Shown here in pieces: positions 18,339 through 26,523 of a stretch of DNA of 34,248 nucleotides. The stretch spans positions 1-34,248 of the forward strand of contig JANYJB010000071.1 in assembly GCA_025361935.1 (NCBI GenBank), in the 5' to 3' direction. The first letter of the stretch is position 1, and every line of letters starts with the position of its first letter. A program made the position numbers and the translations under genes. The stretch is from Verrucomicrobiota bacterium. GTDB lineage: Bacteria > Verrucomicrobiota > Verrucomicrobiia > Opitutales > Opitutaceae. The notes beneath the pieces were generated by a model, which had not been told where the DNA came from, did no database searches, and saw nothing but the letters and a program-made list of their open reading frames with translations.

Positions 18339-18408
18339 TGATGACCACTAATGGGCACTAATCCTGAAAAATTCAGTCTTAAAGAGTGTTCTTTCGTGTT
18401 CATTGGTG
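18336..18408. repeat. Facing pair of decamer-repeat arrays
   Basis: On the + strand 18336-18365 holds CACTGATGAC, CACTAATGGG and CACTAATCCT. On the - strand 18379-18408 reads as CACCAATGAA, CACGAAAGAA and CACTCTTTAA. The 13-bp centre and flanks contain the mini-hairpin CTGAA-AAA-TTCAG (18364-18376). The structure fills the gap between the divergent gluQ and LOG genes and covers the gluQ start codon. It belongs to the same family as 2650-2679. Confidence 0.7.
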
Positions 18409-18421
18409 GTTTCAAAAAACT

Positions 18422-19003
18422 ATGCCGAAGTTCCTCTGTGTCTATTGTTCATCAAGCGCAAAACTCGCGCCCAAGTATTACGACGCGGGCGAGCGCCTGG
18501 GGCGTGAGATGGCAGCGCGCGGCTGGGGGCTGATCTACGGCGGCGGCAACGCAGGGCTGATGGGCGTCGTCGCGCGCGCAGTGAAGGCGGAGGGCGGACA
18601 CGTGGTTGGGGTGATCCCGGATTTTATGACTGAGCGCGAACTGGCCTACCACGAGGCGGACGAGCTCGTCGTGGTGGCGACGATGCGAGAGCGCAAACGC
18701 ATCATGGCGGAGCGGGCGGATGCGTTTGTGACGCTGCCGGGTGGGATCGGCACATTGGAGGAACTCACGGAGATCATGACGGAGCGCTACCTCAACCTCT
18801 CGACGAAGCCGCTGGTGCTCGTGAACCAGGACGGGTTTTACGACGACCTGCTGCGTTTCTTCGAGCGGATGGTGAGCGAGAATTTCAAGTCGCCGGGATT
18901 GAGCGATCTGTTCGCGGTCGCGCCGACGGTGGAGGACGTGTGGCGCTGGCTGGAGCGGCCCAAGGAGTTTACTGCCGATCCGTTCTGGGGCGGCAGGCGG
19001 TAA
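18422..19003 (+). CDS. LOG-family protein (TIGR00730, nucleotide phosphoribohydrolase type)
   Basis: A 193-residue Rossmann-fold protein with the two family signatures: GLIYGGGNAGLMGVVA (nucleotide-binding glycine loop) and the catalytic LPGGIGTLEELTEIM (PGGxGTxxE). Also visible are the conserved MRERKRIMAERADAFV and PLVLVNQDGFYDDLL. LOG enzymes release free base from nucleoside 5'-monophosphates (cytokinin activation in plants and some bacteria); in bacteria many members are of unknown physiological role. ATG 18422 gives the standard N-terminus MPKFLCVYCSSS. It is divergent from gluQ and convergent with the bat operon. Confidence 0.92.
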   Translation: MPKFLCVYCSSSAKLAPKYYDAGERLGREMAARGWGLIYGGGNAGLMGVVARAVKAEGGHVVGVIPDFMTERELAYHEADELVVVATMRERKRIMAERADAFVTLPGGIGTLEELTEIMTERYLNLSTKPLVLVNQDGFYDDLLRFFERMVSENFKSPGLSDLFAVAPTVEDVWRWLERPKEFTADPFWGGRR

Positions 19004-19026
19004 TCATACCAACGGTGGAACGTGTT

Positions 19027-21549
19027 TTAACGCCAGAGCGGAACAAGGTCGGCGCGACGGACCCAGCCGGTTTGGCCGTTGGGGAACACGAGGCGTTGCC
19101 AGCCGAGGAAAGTTTTGTCGGAAATCGCCACGAGGCCCGGGGTGAGCGCGGAGGATTTTTGCGGGGCGTCGAGTTCAGTCGGGATGGAGCGAAGCGTGGC
19201 GGGCTTGACGATGAAAACGGCTTCGGCATCGGCCAGCAGGCCGTAGAGCCGGAGGCTCGCGCCGGCGGCGAGGGCGACGACGAGCGAAACCCAGAACAAA
19301 ATCCAGGCGGCGGGTTTCAGGCGGTCGTGGCGGGTGTAGGCGAGCCAGAACCACAGGCCTAGCGCGAGCGAGACAAACCAGACGGCGGCGATGAGCGTCC
19401 ATTGCCAGACGGCGGGCGACGCGAGGCGGACGAATGAATGAAGGGGATCGTCGGCGAGGAGCGGCATGACCTCGGCGGGGTGCAGGCCGGCGCCCTTGAG
19501 GGTGAACTCCAGGTTCCAGCACACGGCGGGATTTTGCGGCTGCTGCACGAAGGCGGCAAGAGCGTGGCCGGAAGCTTCGCTCCAGCGGTTTTGCTGCACG
19601 AGCGCGAGGGCGAGGTTGTGGTGTGCGGTCCAGTCGGTTGGCGCGGATTCGAGGGCGATGATCCACGTGGATTCGGCAGCGGCAAAATCACCCTTGGCGT
19701 AGGATGCGCGGCCGTCGGCCGCGAAGAGTGAAGGGGGAATGGTGAAGGCGGAAAGCAGAAGGAGGGCGGCAACGCCAGGGAGCAGGTTGCGCGGGAGAAA
19801 AAGTTGAAACACGGAGAAGGCGGGCACGTGCTTGGCGGAAAGCGCTTCTTTGGCGCGGGAGACCCAGTCTTCGGAAAGGCGGGCGTCGGCACGGTAGAGG
19901 ACGCGGTCGGATTCCGCCCAGAGGACGGCCCAGGTTTCGGCGAAAGCGACGGGTGTTCCGGGAACGGATTTGAAGGCGGCGGCGGTGGGCACGGCGAGGT
20001 CGAGTTGCCAAAGTATGGCCGTGTCGCGCTGCCATTGTTGGAGCAGGGGGAAAATCTGCTCGGGGCTTGAGGTGTTGCGGATGGCGGTGAGAGTCGCGGC
20101 CATGTGGATGCGCGCGGTGCGCTGGGGTAGGCGCGGATCGGTCGCGCGTGCACGGCGAAGAGCGAGGGTAATCCAAATGGTCAACGGACACAGCACGGAG
20201 GCCAGCAGGCAGGCGAGTAGAGTCGACGATGCGAGCGGGGTGGACGCGGATGAGGAAGACGGGAGCGGGTCGCGGGGGATGGCGGACGGTGCGACGATTT
20301 CGGATTTGGGATTCCAGGTTTCGGATTTAACGGAGTCCATGTTTCCATTTTCCGATTTCCGGTTTTCAGTTTCCGGAACAGAGGCGGCGCCGGAGATGGT
20401 GATGGTTACGGGTTCGCTTTTGAGCGTGCGATAGGTGCCGGTCTTGGGATCGAAATAACTAAGAGTGACGGGACCGAGAGTGTAAGAGCCGGGCTTGGTG
20501 GGGACGAGCACGACGTCCCCGGTGAGGCTGGCGTCGAAGAGGGCGTTGTCCTTGTTGGTGCGCTTGGCCTGGGGTTGGACGATGCGGAAATCTTTCGAGA
20601 CGCTGCGCGGCGGAAGCCCTGAGAGATCGGGCCAGTTGCCAGTGCCGTCGAGGGTGAGCGTCCACGTGACGGGCTCGCCGACGGAGGCGGTGGCGGGAAC
20701 GACCTTGGAATCGAGAGTGAACTGGCCGACCGCGCCTGTAAAATCAGCGGGAGCGGGCAAGGGCAGCGGACGGACGAGAAGCGTGGCGGGCTTCGAAGAA
20801 ACGGCAAATTGCTCCAAGTTGGGGCGGGAGAAAACGCTGAAGACGGAGGTGCCCGTAGCTAGATTGACGAGTTGCTTTGCGGGATTGAGCGTGACGACGC
20901 CCGCCGACTTGGTGGAGGCGCGGGTTTTATAGAGGACGGAGACGCGTTCTTCGCCGTTGAGGGTGGCGCTCAGCAGTTCAGGTTTTTCCCAAGGTTCAAT
21001 GGTTAGCGGCGTGGGATTCCAATCAAGCTCGCTGCCAAGTTGGTAGAAGTAGCGACGAGTGGCATTGAGCGTGTAGCGAAGCGAAAAGACCTCGCCGGCC
21101 CAGACGCCATCGGGCGGGGTGGTGAAAGCCGACTGGGCAACCGCATCAAGCGACAGGTTGGACTGACCGACGGTGGCGTCGCCGATTTCAAACATGGCGG
21201 GGGCGACGTGCAGCCGGCCCTTGTCGGTGGCGACCTCGAAGGCGGGTATGGTGATCGTCTGCTTGCTCGTGGGGCGAACTTGGTAGGTGAGCGAGACGGT
21301 CATCGAACGCGTGGCGCTGCCGTTGATGATGCTGAAGGAATTTTGTTCGTTGCGCGACGAGCCGCCGATGTCGAGACTGGGAATGGCCGGTAGGGTGACG
21401 TTGCCCTTGGGTTCGCACTGTTCGAAAATCAGCGTGAGGTCGCTGGATTGGTTGAGGGCGAGCGTGCCGCCGGCGGGTTCCCAGCGCACGGTTTGGGCGC
21501 GGAGGGAGACGGCGAGGAGGAGAGGGAGGCAGAGAAGGAGGCGGAGCAT
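19027..21549 (-). CDS. BatD/BatE fusion (Bat operon membrane protein)
   Basis: An 840-residue protein joining two usually separate Bat proteins. A signal peptide covers 1-18. A BatD part of periplasmic beta domains follows (about 19-390, with VGEPVTWTLTLDGTGNW and a GDVVLVPTKPGSYTLGPVTLSYFD segment), then a membrane span (about 441-465) and a cytoplasmic helical stretch. A second hydrophobic span (about 590-610) leads into TPR-like helices (YAKGDFAAAESTWIIALESAPTDWTAHHNLALAL), two spans (about 714-738 and 746-766), and an SH3-like end with GWQRLVFPNGQTGWVRRADLV. The TPR/SH3 part matches BatE. ATG 21549 is preferred to an overlapping TTG at 21561. Residues about 392-418 are encoded by a heptamer repeat. 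Confidence 0.85.
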   Translation of the reverse strand: MLRLLLCLPLLLAVSLRAQTVRWEPAGGTLALNQSSDLTLIFEQCEPKGNVTLPAIPSLDIGGSSRNEQNSFSIINGSATRSMTVSLTYQVRPTSKQTITIPAFEVATDKGRLHVAPAMFEIGDATVGQSNLSLDAVAQSAFTTPPDGVWAGEVFSLRYTLNATRRYFYQLGSELDWNPTPLTIEPWEKPELLSATLNGEERVSVLYKTRASTKSAGVVTLNPAKQLVNLATGTSVFSVFSRPNLEQFAVSSKPATLLVRPLPLPAPADFTGAVGQFTLDSKVVPATASVGEPVTWTLTLDGTGNWPDLSGLPPRSVSKDFRIVQPQAKRTNKDNALFDASLTGDVVLVPTKPGSYTLGPVTLSYFDPKTGTYRTLKSEPVTITISGAASVPETENRKSENGNMDSVKSETWNPKSEIVAPSAIPRDPLPSSSSASTPLASSTLLACLLASVLCPLTIWITLALRRARATDPRLPQRTARIHMAATLTAIRNTSSPEQIFPLLQQWQRDTAILWQLDLAVPTAAAFKSVPGTPVAFAETWAVLWAESDRVLYRADARLSEDWVSRAKEALSAKHVPAFSVFQLFLPRNLLPGVAALLLLSAFTIPPSLFAADGRASYAKGDFAAAESTWIIALESAPTDWTAHHNLALALVQQNRWSEASGHALAAFVQQPQNPAVCWNLEFTLKGAGLHPAEVMPLLADDPLHSFVRLASPAVWQWTLIAAVWFVSLALGLWFWLAYTRHDRLKPAAWILFWVSLVVALAAGASLRLYGLLADAEAVFIVKPATLRSIPTELDAPQKSSALTPGLVAISDKTFLGWQRLVFPNGQTGWVRRADLVPLWR
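20296..20378. repeat. Heptanucleotide repeat inside batD/E
   Basis: Read on the - strand this stretch resolves into 7-nt units such as CGGAAAC, TGAAAAC, CGGAAAT, then GTTAAAT, CCGAAAC, CTGGAAT, CCCAAAT, CCGAAAT, with one 2-nt phase break. It is read in frame as the linker ETENRKSENGN..KSETWNPKSEI. It is distinctly A+T-rich compared with the flanks. Confidence 0.8.
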
Positions 21550-21554
21550 CGGTT

Positions 21555-23432
21555 TTACCAATTGTGGCCGGAGCGGGCGGGGGCCTTGGAATTTGGATCT
21601 TGGAGGAGTTGGTAGAGTCGGGCGGGGGAATCCTGCTGGCGGATTTGTTCGAGGTTTTGCAGAGGAAGCTCCAGCGAGGGGTCGAGCTGGGCGGCCTGGT
21701 CCTTTTGTTTGTCGGACGTGCCCCCGACCTGCTGCATCTCGCCTGGAGGCGGGGTGGAGGGTGAGGTTGATCCGGAAGGGGCTGGCGAATTTTTTTGGTC
21801 GCCTTTCATATCACCGAAGGCGGATTGCCCGCCGGGCTTGGGCGGCTGGTCCTTGGGTTGTTCGGGGGAGTTTTGGTCTTGGTCGCCCTGCGCGTCGCTT
21901 TTCAAGGAAGAGTCCTTCGAGTCCCTGGGGGATGAACCATCCTTGTTCTGATCTTGTTTGGGCGACTGGGAGGAATCGGTTTTCTGATCCTGATTCTGGT
22001 CGGATTTGTCCTTCTTGGAGTCGTCGGACTTGTTTTTGTCGGGCTGTTTCTTGTCCTGTTTTTTTTCGTCCTCCTTGGGCGGATCTTTTTTTTGGAGCAG
22101 GGCTTCCAGTTTTTCGCGCAGGCTGGTCCAGTCGGCGGCCTTGGCGTCGAGGGAGCGCCCCGCCTTGACGCCGGCGATGGCGTCGTGAACCGGGCCGTGG
22201 GGGACAGGTTGCTGCGTGGACTGGAGGCGTTCGCCGTATTCGAGGGTAGAGTTTGCGAAAGAGGCGTAATCAGCGGCGCTGATGGTTTCGCGGGAAGAAA
22301 GCTGGCCGACGAGCTTGGTAAGTGGTGCGGCGAGCGGGTCGGCGGCGGCGAAAACGCTGTGAGGTAAAAGGATCAGGAAAAGAAGGAGGGCGGCGGCGAG
22401 AGGTTTCACGACTTCCTGAGCCAATCGCAATGCGCGGGGCTTGGGGTGGACAGGGAACTCGCGCCAGAAACTCCAGACGAGAAAGAACAACGCGGGGGCG
22501 AGCGCCCATTGATAGCGTTCAGCGAGGCGGACGCGGCTGACGTCCTTAAATTCGCCGCGTTTGCCTTGATTGATGGTGGTTTGGATAAGCTGGGCCAGGT
22601 CAACCCACGAGCTGGCGTCGGTGTAAACCCCGCCAGTCTTGTCGGCGAGTTCATGGAGAGTGGAGTTGTTGAGCTTTGAAAGCACGACGGCACCGCGTTC
22701 GTCTTTCATGAAACCACCCGCGCCGTCGGGGATCATCGAGCCATCGGCGGTGCCGACACCGAGGGAGATCACGCGGATGCCCTTGGTTTTAAGTTCGTCC
22801 ACGTGTTTGTGCCAGTCGTCGGACTGGGCCTCACCGTCGCTCAGGACGATGAGAAAGCGGTCGGCTGCACCGGAGGCGCCGAAGGCGGCGATGGAGGTTT
22901 CGAGGAGGGCATTGTAGTTGGTGCCACCTTCGGGTAGGAAGTCGGGACCGAGCTGCGGGAGAAACTCGCTAAGAATTTCGTAGTCGGAGCTGAGCGGGCT
23001 TTGAAGAAAAGCCGTGCCGGAGAAAACGACGAGGCCGACGCGTTCGCCCTTCAGTTGTTCGAGGAGACTGGTGATGAGCAGGCGGGAGCGATCGAGGCGT
23101 GTGGGTTTTACGTCGGTGGACAACATGCTCCGCGAGAGGTCGAGGGCGATAAGGATTTCGCGGGCCTGGTCGAACACGGGCTCGTCGATGCGCCCCCATT
23201 GGGGACGGGCGAGCGCGACGATGGCAAGGGACAAGCCGAGCAGGAGACGCCACCGGGAGCTGCGTCTGAAGGAGACATCACGGACGATGACGGATGATCG
23301 ACCAGCCTCGGCACGCAGGATTTTCGGATGGTCGTTCTCCGCGCCTGAAACACGACGGAGCCGCCATTCCCTGATCGTCAAGAAGACGGGGATGAGCAGA
23401 AGCCAGAAAGCGTGTGGCCAGTAAAAACTCAT
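21555..23432 (-). CDS. BatB/BatC fusion: von Willebrand A-domain membrane protein
   Basis: A 625-residue protein. N-terminal membrane spans (about 5-20 and 60-76) precede a von Willebrand A domain with MIDAS motif DLSRS (Asp98, Ser100, Ser102) and LIVLSDGEAQSDDW. A third span region follows (LAPALFFLVWSFW and LAAALLLFLILLPHSVFA). After that comes a BatC-like TPR segment (about 385-470), then a very hydrophilic Lys/Asp/Gln/Ser-rich tail and a final LELPLQNLEQIRQQDSPARLYQLLQDP helix. The ATG at 23432 overlaps the batA stop (ATGA); the longer frame to 23525 runs through batA. It probably forms a complex with BatA and BatD/E. Confidence 0.88.
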   Translation of the reverse strand: MSFYWPHAFWLLLIPVFLTIREWRLRRVSGAENDHPKILRAEAGRSSVIVRDVSFRRSSRWRLLLGLSLAIVALARPQWGRIDEPVFDQAREILIALDLSRSMLSTDVKPTRLDRSRLLITSLLEQLKGERVGLVVFSGTAFLQSPLSSDYEILSEFLPQLGPDFLPEGGTNYNALLETSIAAFGASGAADRFLIVLSDGEAQSDDWHKHVDELKTKGIRVISLGVGTADGSMIPDGAGGFMKDERGAVVLSKLNNSTLHELADKTGGVYTDASSWVDLAQLIQTTINQGKRGEFKDVSRVRLAERYQWALAPALFFLVWSFWREFPVHPKPRALRLAQEVVKPLAAALLLFLILLPHSVFAAADPLAAPLTKLVGQLSSRETISAADYASFANSTLEYGERLQSTQQPVPHGPVHDAIAGVKAGRSLDAKAADWTSLREKLEALLQKKDPPKEDEKKQDKKQPDKNKSDDSKKDKSDQNQDQKTDSSQSPKQDQNKDGSSPRDSKDSSLKSDAQGDQDQNSPEQPKDQPPKPGGQSAFGDMKGDQKNSPAPSGSTSPSTPPPGEMQQVGGTSDKQKDQAAQLDPSLELPLQNLEQIRQQDSPARLYQLLQDPNSKAPARSGHNW

Positions 23433-24460
23433 GAGGAAAACGGAGGGGCGGACATTGAAGGTCGGCGAGCGCGGATGAGCAGTGCGGCCAGAAGGAGACA
23501 GGCAAGGCCCGGGGCGGCAAACCAAGTGAAAAGCTCGGTGGTGAGCAGGTAGCTCTTCGACTGGAATTCGATTTTTTGAGTGCGGTCGATGGACTTGAAG
23601 GCCGACTCGATGGCCTTGGTGTCGTCGATGCGGTAGTATTGTCCTCCTGTAGTCTGGGAGATGTTGATGAGGGCGTTTGAATCGAGGTCGGCGACGATGC
23701 GGCGGGTGCCCATGCGGTTGCCATTCTGGTCGAAAACGGGGAACGGCACGAGGCCGTCGCGTCCGGCGCCCATCGTATAGACGGGAATGCCTCGGCTCTT
23801 AGCGATTTGCGTCGCCTGTGCCGGCGCGAGAGAACCGCGGTTGTTGGCGCCGTCGGTAAGGAGGACGACGAATGCGCCCTTGCGCTGGGCGCCTTGCTCG
23901 CGGGCGGCCTGTTCCAAGCGGGTGAGGGCGATGCCCAGGCCGTCGCCGATGGCGGTGCCGTCCTCGATGAGGCCGATCTTAAGGCGGGAAACTTGGCGAG
24001 CGAGCCAGTCGTGGTCGAAGGTGAGCGGAGCAAGCGTGTAGGCGCGGCCCGAGAAGACGACGATGCCGATGCGGTCGCTCGGGCGTTTGTCGATGAAGGC
24101 CTGGATGACGGGCTTGATTGCCTGAAGGCGATTGATCGCTTCGCCGTTTTTTTCGTAATCCTCCGCGAGCATCGAGCCGGAGAGGTCGATCGCGAGCATC
24201 AGGTCGTAGCCCTGGCTGTGGACCTCGCGCTTGTCCTCGATGCGCTGCGGGCGGGCGAGGGCGATCACCAGCAAAACGAGGCCGGCCACGGCCAGACCGG
24301 CGGGCCAGCGGGATGAGGCCGCGAGCGACGGGCGGTGCCAGGCGGCGGCGAACGGGACGAGCAGCACCGGCACGGCACGACGCCCGCGCAGCCACAGCAC
24401 TAGCGGGAAAACCGCGAGGGCGAGCAACCAGAGGGGATCGTGGAGCGTGTAGGGAGGCAT
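23429..24460 (-). CDS. BatA: von Willebrand A-domain membrane protein
   Basis: A 343-residue protein. N-terminal membrane spans at about 8-24 and 53-70 are followed by LARPQRIEDKREV, the typical run-in to the BatA von Willebrand A domain. That domain has MIDAS DLSGS (Asp92, Ser94, Ser96), VVFSGRAYTLAPLT, EDGTAIGDGLG (MIDAS Thr) and LLTDGANNRG (Asp). A C-terminal span is at about 313-332. Metal-ion-dependent adhesion sites bind partner proteins. It starts 3 bp after the DUF58 gene stop and overlaps batB by 4 bp, so the genes are translationally coupled. Confidence 0.92.
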   Translation of the reverse strand: MPPYTLHDPLWLLALAVFPLVLWLRGRRAVPVLLVPFAAAWHRPSLAASSRWPAGLAVAGLVLLVIALARPQRIEDKREVHSQGYDLMLAIDLSGSMLAEDYEKNGEAINRLQAIKPVIQAFIDKRPSDRIGIVVFSGRAYTLAPLTFDHDWLARQVSRLKIGLIEDGTAIGDGLGIALTRLEQAAREQGAQRKGAFVVLLTDGANNRGSLAPAQATQIAKSRGIPVYTMGAGRDGLVPFPVFDQNGNRMGTRRIVADLDSNALINISQTTGGQYYRIDDTKAIESAFKSIDRTQKIEFQSKSYLLTTELFTWFAAPGLACLLLAALLIRARRPSMSAPPFSS

Positions 24461-24463
24461 GGG

Positions 24464-25375
24464 TCAGCGACGCATGCGCGCGTGGAAAAACTTCACAAGG
24501 GCGTCGAGGCGGTTTTCGTCGGTGCCAACTGAGAGTCGGCTGAGGGCGTCTGGGAAAAGGGTGCGCCAGACGGAGTCGCGCCCGGCCTTCCATTGGGCGT
24601 GAGCGGCGCGTTCGGCGGTGGAGTTTTCCAAGTTGACGAGACGCCCGCTCACGGGGTCGTAGGCAGCGAAGGCGTCCTCGTCGGGCAGGGCGCGTTCCCA
24701 CGGATCTTCCACGCGGAAGCCCATCGTCTGGTAACGCTGCTTGATCACCGCCCAGCCCTCTATCTCGTCGCGCGGAGGGAAGTCGCCGAGCCAGATGAGC
24801 ACGCTGTGGCGCGGGGCGGTGCGAGCGATGAGGCGCCAAGGAATTTGAGATTGGGGATTTTCGATTTGGGATTTGAGGGCGGGCGCGGGCGCGCCAAGGA
24901 GCGAGGCGGCGGCGTGGAGGATGGGGCCGCGTCCTCGCACGGGTTCGCGGAGGGTGTAGCCGTCCGGAGTGACGTGGACGAAGCCGACGCGGTCGCGGTT
25001 GACGGCGCCGAGCATCATGACGAGGCCGGCGAGTTCGAGCAGGGCCTCGCGCTTGGACTGCGCGCCGGAGCCGAACTGGAGGCTGGGTGTGTCCTCGAGG
25101 AGAATCATCACGGTAACCTCGCGTTCCTCGACGAATTTCTTGCGGTAGGGTTCGCCGAGGCGGGCGGTGACGTTCCAGTCGATGTCGCGCACGTCGTCGC
25201 CGAACTCGTATTTCACGACTTGGTCGAACTCCATGCCGCGTCCGCGGAAGGCCGAACGGTATTCGCCGCTGAGGACGTTTTCCACGGCGTGGCGCACGCG
25301 CCACTCGAGCTGGCGGAGAAGGGCTAGGGGGCTGGCGGGGACGGGGGGAGATGGAGCGTCGGATGGCACGATCAA
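24464..25375 (-). CDS. DUF58 domain protein of the MoxR/Bat operon
   Basis: A 303-residue protein with the DUF58 core GRGMEFDQVVKYEFGDDVRDIDW (about 45-67) and the vWA-like region beginning VTVMILLEDTPSLQFG. DUF58 proteins usually sit between a MoxR ATPase and Bat/vWA proteins, as here, and are thought to act as their partner. The first in-frame start is a TTG at 25375, with a GTG at 25369 as alternative; there is no ATG before the conserved core. Residues about 167-179 (LKSQIENPQSQIP) are encoded by a heptamer repeat lying between two conserved parts of the domain. Cytoplasmic, no membrane span. Confidence 0.9.
   Translation of the reverse strand: MIVPSDAPSPPVPASPLALLRQLEWRVRHAVENVLSGEYRSAFRGRGMEFDQVVKYEFGDDVRDIDWNVTARLGEPYRKKFVEEREVTVMILLEDTPSLQFGSGAQSKREALLELAGLVMMLGAVNRDRVGFVHVTPDGYTLREPVRGRGPILHAAASLLGAPAPALKSQIENPQSQIPWRLIARTAPRHSVLIWLGDFPPRDEIEGWAVIKQRYQTMGFRVEDPWERALPDEDAFAAYDPVSGRLVNLENSTAERAAHAQWKAGRDSVWRTLFPDALSRLSVGTDENRLDALVKFFHARMRR
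24843..24877. repeat. Heptanucleotide repeat inside the DUF58 gene
   Basis: On the - strand five consecutive 7-nt units: CTCAAAT, CCCAAAT, CGAAAAT, CCCCAAT, CTCAAAT. Read in frame they give a 7-residue peptide period (SQIENPQ SQI). The repeat family (AAT-ending heptamers) is the same as at 20296-20378. Confidence 0.85.
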
Positions 25376-25379
25376 TAAA

Positions 25380-25465
25380 TCATTCTCGTTCTCTTTCTCG
25401 TTCTCGTTCTCGGATCGAGTGGTTCGGAATGAGAGAACGAGAAAGAGAAAGAAGAACGAGAATGA
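25380..25465. repeat. Hexamer arrays forming a large hairpin between moxR and the DUF58 gene
   Basis: Left arm 25380-25411 is made of TTCTCG/TTCTCT hexamers and right arm 25431-25465 of GAGAACGA/GAAAGA units. The two are near-complementary over about 32 bp with small bulges, around a 19-bp loop. It fills almost the whole 98-bp gap: it ends 8 bp from the moxR stop and begins 4 bp from the TTG start of the DUF58 gene. Confidence 0.9.
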
Positions 25466-25473
25466 GTCGGAGG

Positions 25474-26436
25474 TCAGACTTCAGGGACGGGGGTTTGCTT
25501 GATCACCTGGGCGATGAGCTGGTCGCTGGTGATTTCCTCGGCCTCGGACTCGTAGGTAAGGCCCACACGGTGGCGGAGGACGTCAGGGGCAATGTCCTGC
25601 ACGAGCGTCGGCGTGACGTAGTCGAGGCCGCGTAACCAGGCGAGAGCCTTGGCAGCCTGGTAGAGCGCGAGCGAGGCACGGGGCGAGGCACCGAAGGTGA
25701 GATAGCGTTTCTTGCCGGCGGCGGGTTCGGCGAGGGCGCGGGTGGCGCGCACGAGGGCGAGAATGTAAGCCTGCACGGCGGGTGAGAGGTGAACCTTGTC
25801 AACCTCGCCGCGGAGTTCGAGGAGCTCGGCGCCGTTGGCGACGGCCTCAAGGGCGGGCTGGCGGGTGACCTGGCCCCAGCGTTGCATCATAAGTGACTCT
25901 TCGGTGGCGGTGGGGTAATCGACGAGCAGCTTGAACAGGAAGCGGTCGGTCTGCGCTTCGGGGAGCGGGTAGGTGCCTTCCTGCTCGACGGGATTTTGGG
26001 TGGCCATCACGAAGAACGGCTTGGGCAGCAGGTGGGTGTGACCGCCGATGGTGACTTGGCGTTCCTGCATGGCCTCGAGCAGGGCGCTCTGGACCTTGGC
26101 GGGGGCGCGGTTGATTTCGTCGGCGAGGACGAGGTTGGCGAAGATCGGGCCGCGGTGTGGGGTGAAGGCGCCGTCCTTGGGGGAGAACACCATGGTGCCG
26201 ACCACGTCGCTGGGGAGCAGGTCGGGCGTGAACTGAATGCGCTCAAACTGCACGCCGAGGGCGGTGCCGAGTGATTTGATAAGCAGGGTCTTGGCGAGAC
26301 CCGGCATGCCTTCGAGGAGGACATGGCCGTTGGCAAGAAGCGCCACCAGCAGGCGCTCAATGACGGCGTCCTGGCCGATGACGGCCTTGCCGATTTCGTC
26401 GCGAAGTTTCTGGGACCAAGTGGGACCGGTGATCAT
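25474..26436 (-). CDS. MoxR-family AAA+ ATPase
   Basis: A 320-residue AAA+ chaperone-type ATPase. Walker A is GMPGLAKT (43-50), Walker B LVLADEINRAP, sensor 1 in VMATQNPVEQEGTYPLPEAQTDRF, and the lid domain has TFGASPRASLALYQAAKALA. MoxR proteins work with vWA/DUF58 partners to mature or remodel target complexes. It heads the bat operon (moxR, DUF58, batA, batB/C, batD/E). The start at 26436 gives the family N-terminus WSQKLRDEIGKAVIGQD. The gap to the DUF58 gene is occupied by a hexamer hairpin. Confidence 0.96.
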   Translation of the reverse strand: MITGPTWSQKLRDEIGKAVIGQDAVIERLLVALLANGHVLLEGMPGLAKTLLIKSLGTALGVQFERIQFTPDLLPSDVVGTMVFSPKDGAFTPHRGPIFANLVLADEINRAPAKVQSALLEAMQERQVTIGGHTHLLPKPFFVMATQNPVEQEGTYPLPEAQTDRFLFKLLVDYPTATEESLMMQRWGQVTRQPALEAVANGAELLELRGEVDKVHLSPAVQAYILALVRATRALAEPAAGKKRYLTFGASPRASLALYQAAKALAWLRGLDYVTPTLVQDIAPDVLRHRVGLTYESEAEEITSDQLIAQVIKQTPVPEV

Positions 26437-26523
26437 GGTTTGGGCGAAAGTATGTGGGGTATTGGCGAGGAGGATAGGACTCGCTTGCGCAAAAAGTGTT
26501 TCGTGAAAAGAAATGGGGGCGCG

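Noticed and set aside
25380-25465. CRISPR-like repeat array
   Set aside because: The units are hexamers without spacers and the two halves are inverted, so it is a hairpin, not a CRISPR.
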